Below, piece after piece: positions 26,882-36,033 of a stretch of 64,000 nucleotides of DNA. Below the pieces are notes generated by a model. It worked only from the letters and a program-made list of their open reading frames with translations, searched no databases and was not told where the DNA came from. Within the stretch, counting starts at the first letter, position 1. Every line of letters begins with the position of its first letter. This stretch comes from Agarivorans sp050870875 (lineage in GTDB: Bacteria > Pseudomonadota > Gammaproteobacteria > Enterobacterales > Celerinatantimonadaceae). Made by a program: the position numbers and the translations under genes. The stretch is from contig NZ_CP194041.2 of assembly GCF_050870875.2 (NCBI RefSeq), forward strand, positions 1,488,001 through 1,552,000. Reading direction: 5' to 3'.

Positions 26882-28078
26882 TTACGCCTGCCGAGGTTTG
26901 CTTAAAATAGGGAAGTAAAGTGTGACGAAACAACCATAGCCAATCACCCAAAAGCCAACCGCGATGGAAATGACATACCGATAATCACTTAAAAAGTACC
27001 CCAAAAAGACGCGAGTCACAAAGCATAGAATGATTGCGATCAATCCGAACGTCATGATTCTTCCAACCTCAATTTTTCTACCCGTATGGCCTAAAGAAAC
27101 ACGCGAAATCATGGATAGGATCATGGTGGCCATCGCGCCAACGGTTAAGGTGTGGATCGCTTGGGAATGATTTACCATGGTAGACACTTCTGATAAACCG
27201 TAGATGAATAAGCCGAGCGCAATGCACCAGTAACTGATGTGTAAACTCCAAACTAATGGCGTTTTGATGGTTACCCATATTTTCCAGCGAAATACCCGCA
27301 CTGCATGTGCAGCGCTGGCGATAAAAAATATTGAAGCGCTCAATGTCGAAGGGAGTTTGATAAATGGTAGGCTGCTGATTAAGGCTAACAAGGTGCTGCC
27401 AATAACCACTTTTTCTAAGTAAGCAATTGGCTCCACGCGCGCTGTTTGGGTGCCGTTTGCAGTGAACATAGGGAATACGCGTCCGCCCATAATGCTCATC
27501 ACTAAGGTGACTAATAACACCATCAGCGTGCTGGAATTATCGATGAATGGCTCAAGTGGTGTGATGACTTTGCTATGCATGCTGATATTGGCAATGCTCA
27601 TCAGCAATAATATGGGGATAAATATCAAATTACGCCACAATCTAGCTTTTATAATTGGGTAAGCCAGTGCAGCTGTGGCTAACGGTAAAAAAGCAATATC
27701 AAGCAGTGCAATCAGCCAATGTGGTACACTATTTGGCAGCAAAAATAACCCCCTGGCAATCATCCAAACCGCAACTAAAAGTAGCAATCCGGTGCTATTT
27801 AAACTGCGTATTTTGGTCCAGGTTTGAACCGCCGTTAATAAAAAACCAATAATAATTGCAGCCACAAAACCGAATAGCATTTCATGCATATGCCACCATA
27901 AGGGACCGCCATAAACATGTAATGTCACATCGCCAGTGAAGAATCCGTTCCATAGCAGTAAACTGAGGATACTGAACAGGGAGGCGAGGAGGAAAAATGG
28001 GCGAAACGCAAGTTCTAAAAACGCCCCTGTTTGTGCTTGCCTTGGCTTGTTATTTTTGGGATCTGAAATCATGATCAT
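26882..28078 (-). CDS. nnrS: NnrS family membrane protein (nitric oxide stress)
   Basis: A 398-residue inner-membrane haem/copper protein with about twelve hydrophobic segments. The first segments AFRPFFLLASLFSILSLLLW and WWHMHEMLFGFVAAIIIGFL hold the conserved His-rich motifs of NnrS. NnrS protects cells from nitric oxide, in Vibrio by limiting iron-nitrosyl damage. It follows nsrR by about 50 nt on the same strand, so the NsrR site upstream of nsrR probably controls both. I kept the first ATG; a second lies two codons later. Confidence 0.92.
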   Translation of the reverse strand: MIMISDPKNNKPRQAQTGAFLELAFRPFFLLASLFSILSLLLWNGFFTGDVTLHVYGGPLWWHMHEMLFGFVAAIIIGFLLTAVQTWTKIRSLNSTGLLLLVAVWMIARGLFLLPNSVPHWLIALLDIAFLPLATAALAYPIIKARLWRNLIFIPILLLMSIANISMHSKVITPLEPFIDNSSTLMVLLVTLVMSIMGGRVFPMFTANGTQTARVEPIAYLEKVVIGSTLLALISSLPFIKLPSTLSASIFFIASAAHAVRVFRWKIWVTIKTPLVWSLHISYWCIALGLFIYGLSEVSTMVNHSQAIHTLTVGAMATMILSMISRVSLGHTGRKIEVGRIMTFGLIAIILCFVTRVFLGYFLSDYRYVISIAVGFWVIGYGCFVTLYFPILSKPRQA

Positions 28079-28127
28079 CGTTAGGCTCTCAATTGAAGAT
28101 CGATTGGGTATATGATTAGTGAAAGAT

Positions 28128-28577
28128 TTAACTGGTTCTAGAATCTCGATTTAAAAGCGTCGTCAGTTGATATTGGTTATTGACGCCAAGTAAATCCGCT
28201 AAGGTATATGCATCCAAGGTTTTGAAAAAATTCTCTTGAGCTTCGGCAAAAATATTCTTCAATTGGCAACTCGGAGTAATGACACAACGATTATTTTCGC
28301 CAAAACATTCGACCAGCTTGCTGTTATCTTCCATTTCCCGAACTAGGCTACCGATGCCAATTTGATTCGTTTGACGATTTAATTTAAGACCGCCATTTTT
28401 TCCGCGGACGGCCAATAAGTGACCTTTAGCATTCAGTTGCTGAACAATCTTCATCAGATGGTTCTTGGAAATGTCGTAGCTTTGGGCGATTTCTTGGATG
28501 GTACAGAGTCGATCTTTATTGACCGCTAAGTAAATGAGTAGGCGAAGGGAGTAGTCGGTATAGCGAGTGATTTGCAT
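28128..28577 (-). CDS. nsrR: NsrR, nitric-oxide-sensing Rrf2 repressor
   Basis: A 149-residue Rrf2 regulator starting MQITRYTDYSLRLLIYLAV. An iron-sulfur cluster is expected at C91, C98 and C104 (CFGENNRCVITPSC), the NsrR arrangement. The recognition helix region ISKNHLMKIVQQL is typical. The start is set at 28577; a longer frame to 28625 would run through the operator. NsrR represses NO-response genes until NO damages its cluster. A matching operator lies 29-51 nt upstream, indicating autoregulation together with nnrS. Confidence 0.93.
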   Translation of the reverse strand: MQITRYTDYSLRLLIYLAVNKDRLCTIQEIAQSYDISKNHLMKIVQQLNAKGHLLAVRGKNGGLKLNRQTNQIGIGSLVREMEDNSKLVECFGENNRCVITPSCQLKNIFAEAQENFFKTLDAYTLADLLGVNNQYQLTTLLNRDSRTS

Positions 28578-28605
28578 GCTACGCACCCAAAATTTGAGAT
28601 ATATA

Positions 28606-28628
28606 AAGATGCATTTAAAATACATCTT
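28606..28628. promoter_or_regulatory. NsrR operator
   Basis: Two 11-base arms, AAGATGCATTT and AAATACATCTT, flank a single A and are reverse complements at 10 of 11 positions. This is essentially the published 11-1-11 NsrR consensus (AAGATGYATTT with its complement). It sits just upstream of nsrR and 200 nt upstream of the cpdB start on the other strand. Confidence 0.92.
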
Positions 28629-28827
28629 TTAGTGGGTGTTTGGTAGTTTTTATTCGGAGAGTTAAGCGCCGCTTGGCGTTAGTGGCAACGAGTGCTGGTA
28701 AATCGAATTGAGTTTGGGATCTTATACTCTGATATTTTTAATGTTTTGACTTTTAATTTATATACTTACCTTGTTGATGCTCTTAGTATTAGTGGTACTC
28801 ATGAGTCAAAGATTTAAAGGATTAAAT

Positions 28828-30904
28828 GTGCTGAATAATAAACGAATAATTGTTGCGATAGCAGTTTCTCTTGGCTTATGCGGATGTAGCTCCAGCGACG
28901 ACAGTCACACCTCTGCGGTTAATGTGGACTTGAGAATTATAGAAACCACAGATTTACATACCAATATTATGGATTTTAATTACTACACTCATAAACAGGA
29001 TCCAAGCATTGGTTTAGCGCGTGCGGCGAGTTTAATTAGTGCGGCACGCCAAGAAGTAAGCAATGCGGTGTTGGTCGATAATGGGGATTTATTGCAAGGT
29101 AGTCCAATGGGGGATTACATTGCCAGCGTTGGTTTAAGCGATACACATCCCGCATATAAGGCGATGAATACATTAAATTATGTGGTGGGCAATATTGGTA
29201 ATCACGAGTTCAACTATGGTTTATCATTTTTAGAGAAGGCCATCGCGGGTGCCAATTTTCCTTATATTAACGCAAACGTTATTTGTGCGAATAAAAATGG
29301 CTGTTGGGGAAATGTTGAATTTGGCGAAAATCTGTTTAATCCCTATCTCATTCAGCAGACTTCGGTACGCGATACCCAAGGTAATCTGCACACTGTGAAT
29401 ATTGGTTATATTGGCTTTGTACCACCACAAATTCTGCAATGGGACAAAACCAATTTAAGTGGCGAAATAGCAGTACTTGGTATTACTCAAGCGGCTAAAC
29501 AGTTTGTGCCAGCAATGCAAGCGGCGGGGGCAGACTTAATTATTGCAATCCCTCATTCCGGTATCGGTTCTAGCGAAAACCCTGGTGATCCACAGGCTGA
29601 AAATGCAACCTTTGCCTTAACCTCAGTGGCAGGGATTGACGCGATTATGTTTGGACACAGTCATTCGGTATTTCCAGCCGAACGCTATCGTGACCTGCCA
29701 AATACCGATATTGAGAGAGGTTTATTGAACGGTATTCCGGCAGTTATGCCGGGGCGCTGGGGCGATAACATTGGGATTGTCGATTTAAAGCTCACCAAGC
29801 AAAATGGTAAGTGGCTGATTCATCATTCTGAATCGCAAGCTGAGGCTCGTCCCGTTTATGATAATGCCAATAAGGTTGCGTTAGTTCGTGGTGAACAGAG
29901 TATTCGGGATGCGGTGGCGGTAGAGCACCAAGCCACAATCGATTTTGTGAGCCAGCCGATTGGTGTGGCGGCTTCAAATATGTTTAGCTTTTTAAGCTTG
30001 GTGCAAGACGACCCATCGGTGCAGATTGTGTCGTTAGCGCAAATTGCGGGTGTAAAAGCCAAGTTGCCTGATGAGCTTAGTGGGCTGCCTATTTTGTCTG
30101 CCGCTGCACCATTTAAAGCAGGTGGTCGCTACCAAGAAGGGGATGCGAGTCAGTTTGTTATGGTCCCTAAAGGGCCACTTTCTTATAGTAATGCGGCTGA
30201 CTTGTATGTATATCCCAATACCATGGTGGTACTTAAAGCCACAGGGGCGGAGTTAAAAGACTGGCTGGAGTGCAGTGCCAATCAATTTAATCAAATCGAC
30301 CCAACTATTAGCACACCGCAAAACCTGATTAATCGTGAGGGCCACCCGACTTATAATTTCGATGTTATTGATGGCTTAAGATATAAAATTGATGTCACGC
30401 AACCGAGCAAGTTTGACAGTCACTGTGCACTGTGCACTGGTCAATGCGACGGCCAGCCGGATTGTCGAGTTAAGCTATACCGATGAAAAAGGTGTGGTGA
30501 TTACTGGTCAAGCACTTGCCAACAAAGAATTTTTAGTTGCATCTAATAACTATCGAGCGTTTGCTGGCGTTTTTGCGGGAACCGGTTCTGAACATGTCGT
30601 ATTAGAGTTACCAGATACTAATCGTGAAGTATTAGCCGCTTATATTTCTGAGCAGTCACAGCCTAATGCCTCCGGTACTTACAACGGCATGGTTGATCCA
30701 ACAGCGGATTACAATTGGGATTTTAAAACCATTACGACGGATGTCACCTTAGATGTGCGTTTTGAGACTCAAGATAGTGAACTCGCTGACCAATTTGTGG
30801 CCGAAAATCAGCAACGTAAGATGGAAAAACTTAGCGCTGTTGATGCGATGGCAGGTTTTGCAATTTATCGAATTGACTTAAACTCTGAACCTGTTCGCCC
30901 TTAA
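28828..30904 (+). pseudogene. cpdB: CpdB-like 2',3'-cyclic phosphodiesterase/3'-nucleotidase, frameshifted by a 7-bp tandem duplication
   Basis: Two overlapping frames together encode a full CpdB. The first (from GTG 28828, behind AAAGGA) carries a lipobox-like LGLCGC, the metallophosphatase motifs TTDLHTN, LVDNGD, GNIGNHEFNYG and GHSHSVF, and the nucleotidase C-domain to DVIDGLRYKIDVTQPSKFDS. It then runs into a premature stop at 30484. The second supplies RIVELSYTDEKG through AGFAIYRIDLN to 30904. The break is a repeat of TGTGCAC (30424-30430 and 30431-30437); removing one copy joins the frames to read FDSHCALVNATASRIVELSY. Intact CpdB is a periplasmic enzyme for scavenging nucleotides. As read, the product would lack about 150 C-terminal residues. 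It could be a sequencing error, a pseudogene or a reversible switch. Confidence 0.88.
30424..30437 (+). repeat. 7-bp tandem duplication TGTGCAC x2 inside cpdB
   Basis: The two copies are perfect, and the preceding CAC and following TG extend the periodicity to 19 bases (30421-30439). Copy-number change by slippage would toggle the cpdB frame. Confidence 0.95.
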
Positions 30905-30969
30905 CTCGGGGGCAATCCTTTACCCATGTTATTTGCATCGTCACGTGGGTTTCTGGATTTGTAGGATTG

Positions 30970-31022
30970 GCCCTAGAGCTGCAGCGGTTAGCCGTTTGAT
31001 ATGGCTATTTATGCACTAGGGC
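30970..31022. repeat. nested inverted repeat after cpdB
   Basis: GCCCTAG (30970-30976) pairs with CTAGGGC (31016-31022), and inside it TAGCC (30989-30993) pairs with GGCTA (31003-31007). It is not a canonical terminator because a T-run is missing. Confidence 0.6.
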
Positions 31023-31119
31023 TTGATTGAGGAGGCTTCGATAAGGGCTAAATTTTAGCGCTATTAATGTCTCGATAATCGCTCTGCCTTACATCTAACA
31101 AGCATTAATGGAGGCTGTT

Positions 31120-31197
31120 ATGTACTCACACTTTCCAGTGAAGGTGCGAACGAAGTCGTGGTTTGAGAACAACTCTGGTAGAAAAATTAGCGGCTAG
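31120..31197 (+). CDS. possible 25-residue basic peptide
   Basis: The frame MYSHFPVKVRTKSWFENNSG continues for 25 codons and is preceded by GGAGG at a 5-nt spacing. The only evidence is the ribosome site; composition is basic and no family is recognised. Confidence 0.15.
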   Translation: MYSHFPVKVRTKSWFENNSGRKISG

Positions 31198-31511
31198 ATA
31201 CTTGATATGTAGCAGATACCGTTGAAGCTCCCCCGTTGAAAAAATAAATCATATCGTTTTGATATATTGAGGGGGCCTTGAATCAATTGATGCAAGCTGA
31301 GTAGGCCTATTGTGAATCCGCCATCGTATCAAATTTTTCTGCAGCAAAGCTTTCCCAATAGTCATAGGCTATGTACCAGATATTTCATTGGTGTATCAGC
31401 AGCCGTACTGCGATCTTGTGAAAAAGGTTGCGCGAGTAAACACCGCTTGTGTCGCGGATTCAGTCTCGGTCCATGATTGTCGCATTTCCTGATGTATTTT
31501 CGCCGCGCAAT

Positions 31512-31534
31512 GGTCAACCGCTCTTTGGTTGACC
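31512..31534. repeat. 8-bp perfect hairpin
   Basis: GGTCAACC (31512-31519) and GGTTGACC (31527-31534) flank a 7-nt loop and are followed by TTAATTTAA on the plus strand. It could be a weak terminator, but no gene ends nearby on that strand. Confidence 0.5.
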
Positions 31535-31772
31535 TTAATTTAACTCATCAATCGAAATATTATGTGTATTCATTTTCATATAAGTGAAGCTATGGCTCGC
31601 TTATTTAAGACCTGTTAATTGTGGTGGATATCGCCTCAACTGGCCGTTATGGTTTAGGGGAAAGTGAGTATCGCCCTTCATTTGGTGACCCGATGACAGG
31701 TCATCAAATTGCTGTCCATTGCCGGTTTACTTTGTAGGAGCTATCCGTTTGATCCTCTCGAACTCAGAAGGT

Positions 31773-32393
31773 TCAGATGAACAGAGCAATTCCAAATACG
31801 ATCAGAATGCCGCCAGCGAATCTTTCTATAATGTGAATGCTTCGTTTTAAATAAGTTTGGACTCTCTGTTGACCTATCATTGAGGCAACTAAAAGATCCC
31901 AGATAAACACCGCGAAAACCATCCAGATACCGGAGCAGATTTGCTGGGTCAGGGTGACCTCGCTGCCCAGAATAACCGTCATTAAGCTCATATAAAATAG
32001 CGCGTTTTTGGGGTTTAACAGCGCCGAGTTAATCCCTAGCACTAATTGTTTACTAACCGTAGGAAGGCTCTGTTCCTTGGTTTTGAGAACGGCATCACTT
32101 TTTTGACTGCGGAGCAGTTTGGATCCTATCCACAATAGATAGATAGCGCCGAGGGTTTCGACAACAGAAAAAATTTGAGGGGAGTCTCGGATGCTGGTCC
32201 ATCCGATGATGGCGATTGCAATGTAAATTGCGTTTCCAGCCGCGACACCGACACAGATGTATTTACTTCCTTTCAGTTTATGTCTCACGGAGTGACCAAT
32301 AATCAGAAAGAAATCTTGCCCCGGGCTTAACAAGGCAACGAAATGGGCAAGAGCCAGCGCAGGAAAAGCGGTCGGTAAAAGAGTACTTAACAT
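31773..32393 (-). CDS. LysE/RhtB-family exporter
   Basis: A 206-residue inner-membrane protein with about six hydrophobic segments and the family signature LALAHFVALLSPGQDFFLII near the N-terminus. The internal motif INSALLNPKNALFYMSLM is the second LysE landmark. The substrate is unknown; amino acids or related metabolites are usual. An AraC-type regulator lies 50 nt upstream on the same strand, an arrangement typical of inducible exporters of this family. It is distinct from the leuE-like gene at 17.1 kb. Confidence 0.87.
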   Translation of the reverse strand: MLSTLLPTAFPALALAHFVALLSPGQDFFLIIGHSVRHKLKGSKYICVGVAAGNAIYIAIAIIGWTSIRDSPQIFSVVETLGAIYLLWIGSKLLRSQKSDAVLKTKEQSLPTVSKQLVLGINSALLNPKNALFYMSLMTVILGSEVTLTQQICSGIWMVFAVFIWDLLVASMIGQQRVQTYLKRSIHIIERFAGGILIVFGIALFI

Positions 32394-32443
32394 GATAAAA
32401 GTGACCTATAGCTAATGAATCATCGAACTATAGGTTGATTGAG

Positions 32444-33331
32444 TCAGGATTTATTGTCGAAAAATGACTTTAACTGCTGATATTGGCGTGGTGTGGAAGC
32501 GGTGTAGTTCACAAAAGCTCGATGCAGTTGGCTTTGATCCGAATAGCCCACTTCGCTTGCGACATCGATAATATTTACTCCTGATTTTAAGAGGTATTTG
32601 GCCTTCTCAATCCGACTATTATTGAGAAACGATTTTGGCGTAATACCGAAGCAGCGCTTGAAGTTGCGAATGACAGACTCTGTTGAACAGCCTAGTTGTT
32701 GAGATATATCGTGGTTCGAAGGCGGAGAAACCATGTTATTTAGTAAATGTTGCTTAATTTGAAGTGCCAAGTTGTTGTCAGTTTTATTGAATATAGGCGC
32801 ACAGTAGAGATTTAGAATATCAAATAATAGTGAATCTATATGCGAAGCGTTGTTTTTGGTTTTATTGGTCTTTTTTAATAAAGTATTTATTAAAAAAGAA
32901 AGCTCGTTTGCGATTTTCAGATCAGTGAGTCGAATATGGGTACATGTGATTTGATCAACTTGACGCTGGTATAATGCCGAGAGTGCTTCACAGCACCAGC
33001 TTTCATCGACATAGAGCATGTGGTAGCTACGAGCGTTGCCATTGACAGGGTTACAAGCGTGAACCGCATGTGGTTGAATCAGAACCATATCACCTTGATT
33101 TAAAAATATTTTTTTATCTTTTATCGATAGGCAAGTGGTTCCGACTTCAATCAAGCCAATAGACAATGCTGAATGGCTATGGGCTTTGTAGCCTTGCGTG
33201 CTGTTGTAGGTTGTTCTTACCTCGAGATGAGGAAGCTGTTGACTGCACCAAAACTGCTGTTCGATATGACGAACGCTGCCACTCACGTGATACTTGCTCC
33301 TGAACATTGTGCTGATTGAGCCTATTTTCAC
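32444..33331 (-). CDS. AraC-family regulator with cupin sensor domain
   Basis: A 295-residue regulator. Residues about 20-125 form an AraC-type cupin (GYKAHSHSALSIGLIEVG; LNQGDMVLIQPHAVHACNP). The last 100 residues carry two helix-turn-helix motifs (DISQQLGCSTESVIRNFKRC; DVASEVGYSDQSQLHRAFVN). It is placed directly before a LysE-type exporter on the same strand and probably controls it in response to the exported compound. The start could be M1 or M9. Its AT-rich codon use in the middle third differs somewhat from neighbours. Confidence 0.88.
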   Translation of the reverse strand: MKIGSISTMFRSKYHVSGSVRHIEQQFWCSQQLPHLEVRTTYNSTQGYKAHSHSALSIGLIEVGTTCLSIKDKKIFLNQGDMVLIQPHAVHACNPVNGNARSYHMLYVDESWCCEALSALYQRQVDQITCTHIRLTDLKIANELSFLINTLLKKTNKTKNNASHIDSLLFDILNLYCAPIFNKTDNNLALQIKQHLLNNMVSPPSNHDISQQLGCSTESVIRNFKRCFGITPKSFLNNSRIEKAKYLLKSGVNIIDVASEVGYSDQSQLHRAFVNYTASTPRQYQQLKSFFDNKS

Positions 33332-33406
33332 CTATATCATTCTAGAGTCAACTGAATGATAAAATATGTGGGCTTATGCTGCGGCATTCAATCAACCCAA
33401 TACCTA

Positions 33407-33450
33407 CCGCTTTTTAAGCGGCAATGCAGCGCATGATGGTGCTGCATTGC
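33407..33450 (-). terminator. tandem hairpins after the GAPDH-like gene
   Basis: GCAATGCAGC (33421-33430) and GCTGCATTGC (33441-33450) form a perfect 10-bp stem. Next to it CCGCTT (33407-33412) pairs with AAGCGG (33416-33421). They lie 15-58 nt beyond the gene stop, so termination or 3'-end protection is likely, although there is no long T-run. Confidence 0.55.
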
Positions 33451-33464
33451 TATTGTATGAAGGC

Positions 33465-34475
33465 TTATAAGCCTCGTTTTTCCATCCAAAGAGCCAAGTC
33501 AACAAGGCGATTAGAGAATCCCCACTCATTATCATACCAAGCGAGGATCTTAACTAAATTGCCACCAATCACTAAAGTTGAGAGGCCATCGATAATTGAA
33601 GATCGAGGATCACCTTGATAGTCACTTGAGACTAAAGGCTCTTCACTATAACCGAGGATCCCTTTTAGCGGCCTGTTTTGCGCTGCCTGTTTAAATGCGG
33701 TATTAACTTGTTCTACTGTGACCTCGGTTTTTAATGTTACCGACAAGTCGACGATGGAAACGACTGGAACTGGCACGCGAAGTGAGTAACCATTAAGTTT
33801 ACCGTCTAATTCTGGAATAACCCGGCCAATCGCTTTCGCTGCGCCGCTTGAATAGGGCACAATGGATAACGCCGCCGCCCGTGCGCCACGTAGATCTTTT
33901 TCGGGCTGATCATGCAGCGCTTGGCTCGCAGTATAAGCGTGAGTGGTATTCATTAAACCGTGTTCAATTCCAAAGGTTTGATGCAGAACCTGAGCTGCAG
34001 GGGCTAATCCATTAGTGGTACAACTCCCGTTACTTACCACAAAATGCTGACTTGGATCATACAACTGGTGGTTAATGCCCATCACAACGGTGAGTGCATC
34101 ATTTTTGGATGGGGCTGAAATAATCACTCGTTTGGCTTTACCAAATTGAATATGCTTTTCGGCTTGCGACTTGTCAGTGAATAAACCTGTGGCTTCAATC
34201 ACAATGTCTACGTCACAGCGCTCCCAGGGGATCTGCGCGGGCTCGCGTTCATTGAATACACGAATGGCTTGGCCATTGACCCAAATTGTTTCATCGTTGT
34301 TTTCAACATCGGCCGCAAGTACTCCCATTAAAGAGTCGTATTTAAGTAGATGTACCAAGGTATGGCTATCGGTTAAATCGTTAATTGCGACGACTTGAAT
34401 CCGATCATTGTTTAAGGTTGCGCGAAGAACATTGCGTCCAATACGGCCAAAGCCGTTAATGCCCACTTTTAGCAT
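33465..34475 (-). CDS. type I glyceraldehyde-3-phosphate dehydrogenase paralogue
   Basis: A 336-residue GAPDH with NAD-fold GINGFGRIGRNVLRA, catalytic SNGSCTTNGLAP (C152) and H179 in TTHAYTASQ. The start is ATG 34475, behind GAGGAA at a 6-nt spacing. It resembles Bacillus-type and accessory GAPDHs more than the enterobacterial GapA, and the ASQAL segment after HAYT departs from the usual NDQ. It may be a secondary enzyme, for example for another aldehyde phosphate or under a special regulator; the neighbouring GlxA-type regulator supports inducible expression. Not Epd by motif (NDL rather than NEL at 32-34). Confidence 0.85.
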   Translation of the reverse strand: MLKVGINGFGRIGRNVLRATLNNDRIQVVAINDLTDSHTLVHLLKYDSLMGVLAADVENNDETIWVNGQAIRVFNEREPAQIPWERCDVDIVIEATGLFTDKSQAEKHIQFGKAKRVIISAPSKNDALTVVMGINHQLYDPSQHFVVSNGSCTTNGLAPAAQVLHQTFGIEHGLMNTTHAYTASQALHDQPEKDLRGARAAALSIVPYSSGAAKAIGRVIPELDGKLNGYSLRVPVPVVSIVDLSVTLKTEVTVEQVNTAFKQAAQNRPLKGILGYSEEPLVSSDYQGDPRSSIIDGLSTLVIGGNLVKILAWYDNEWGFSNRLVDLALWMEKRGL

Positions 34476-34552
34476 AACTATTTCCTCATCAGTGTTATTG
34501 AGGAAAATTTTAATATGGATGCGGATGTCATAAATGACAACAAACAATCAAT

Positions 34553-35548
34553 TTAAGACAGATTCTCTGCTGAAGGTTGGCGGATCGCGAAGCGTTCACG
34601 ATAGGCTTTTGGCGTAACCTGTAGATGCCGTTCAAATACCCGTCGTAAGTTAAGGCTATTACCCAATCCGGTATCTTGGGCGATACGCTCTAATCTATCC
34701 ATGCTTTGTTCAAGTTTGTCTCGGGCTGCGTTCAAGCGGATTTCTTCAATGTATTTTGCGGGGGTGATGCCCGTTTGCTTGCTAAATACTCGGGCGAAGT
34801 TACGCGGACTCATCGAGACTCGGTCAGCCAATCGTTCTATCGATAGATCATGATTGAGGTGTTCCTGGATCCAAATTTGTAGATCTCGGATTGGACCAAG
34901 CTCGGGTGTCTCAGGTAAGCGATAGCGACTAAATTGGGCTTGCCCACCGGGGCAGCGTAAAAACATCACCATTTCTTGCGCAACATCTCTTGCCAAGTGG
35001 TAGCCACAATCTTGTTCTATCATTGCTAGGGTCAAATCAAAGCCAGCGGTCACTCCGGCCGAGGTCCAGACTGGACCATCTTGAACAAACATTGGTCCGC
35101 GTTCTACGCTGACGTTGGGGTATTGTTCTGCCAGTAAATTAATTAGGCGCCAGTGGGTGGTCGCCTTTCTATGCTCCAAGAGTCCAGCTTGAGCAAGCAG
35201 TAGCGCTCCTCCGCAAATAGAGGCGGTGCGTATGGCATTAGGAGCGGCAAGACTTAACCAATCGGCAATAATGCTACGCTCTTGTTCAATTCCCCCACGC
35301 CCTGTCACCATAATTGTATGGCGCTTGATGGTCGGGTCTAAGTCAATTAGCCGTGTGTTCGCGAGTAGCTTGAGTCCAGAATAACCATGCACAACATGAT
35401 GAGACTGGGTGGTGGCGATTGTGACTTGATAAGCGATATCGCCGCCACTATCGGTGAGAAATCTATTTGCCCATTGCAAGAGATCGGCGATCCCGGTGGA
35501 TTCAAATAGCATTCCACCTTCTGGGACGATAATCAGAAAGTCACGAAT
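34553..35548 (-). CDS. GlxA-family regulator (DJ-1-like domain plus AraC HTH), probable ATT start
   Basis: An N-terminal DJ-1/PfpI-like domain (about residues 1-190, with the AS-ICGGALLLAQAGLL elbow) is followed by an AraC DNA-binding domain (LSIERLADRVSMSPRNFARV; ERIAQDTGLGNSLNLRRVFE). The first ATG, at 35512, begins inside the first beta strand. Twelve further in-frame codons upstream give IRDFLIIVPEGGM, the normal family N-terminus, and begin with ATT at 35548, 6 nt after AAGGA. An in-frame TAA lies just before it and no ATG, GTG or TTG exists between. I therefore infer an ATT start (331 residues). It lies 77 nt before the GAPDH-like gene and probably regulates it. Confidence 0.85.
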   Translation of the reverse strand: MRDFLIIVPEGGMLFESTGIADLLQWANRFLTDSGGDIAYQVTIATTQSHHVVHGYSGLKLLANTRLIDLDPTIKRHTIMVTGRGGIEQERSIIADWLSLAAPNAIRTASICGGALLLAQAGLLEHRKATTHWRLINLLAEQYPNVSVERGPMFVQDGPVWTSAGVTAGFDLTLAMIEQDCGYHLARDVAQEMVMFLRCPGGQAQFSRYRLPETPELGPIRDLQIWIQEHLNHDLSIERLADRVSMSPRNFARVFSKQTGITPAKYIEEIRLNAARDKLEQSMDRLERIAQDTGLGNSLNLRRVFERHLQVTPKAYRERFAIRQPSAENLS

Positions 35549-36033
35549 GATTTGTCCTTATTTGAATGAATACACAAATATAGACGTTTTGCGCTGGTTT
35601 TGTCTAGCAGGATGGTTTTTCTTTAGTCGCTGATGTTGTGAGCAGTCTTTAGCGAAGCAAGTCAGTGCCAGCAATGCGACTGATGCGGTGGCTAAAATAT
35701 ATTCTGTGTCATTGGGTGAGCCGAAGCAACGGCGCCTTAGGGGGGGATCGTTGAGGTTTAGAGCCTCATAGCGATCTAACTCATTATTTGTTCATTGTGG
35801 CTGGCTTAAATCACCGCTAACGGGGTTATGTATTTTGTAATTAGAGCCTCTAGTTACGGTACTTCATACCTGATTACCGGCAAATTTATTCTATGCAATA
35901 AGTTGATCACGTAATGAATCAGATTGGTATAAACAGCGCATGATGGGGTATAAAGCGGTACTCAGGAAAGGAGCCATATTGACTCAATGAGTTAAATTGC
36001 GTTGCTTGTCAAAGGTAAGTTGATTCGGTAAAT
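35549..36033. other. intergenic region between GlxA-type regulator and csp
   Basis: No gene is seen. At 35979-35995 a near-palindrome (TTGACTCA, A, TGAGTTAA; 7 of 8 pairs) follows a purine-rich AAAGGAG. Nothing else is recognised. Confidence 0.4.

Larger units (their letters stand above)
30905..31772. other. 868-bp gene-poor region
   Basis: It contains a nested inverted repeat (30970-31022), a 25-codon frame with a ribosome site (31120-31197) and an 8-bp hairpin (31512-31534). I see no longer frame with protein-like content, so the region may be decayed or purely intergenic. Confidence 0.45.
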
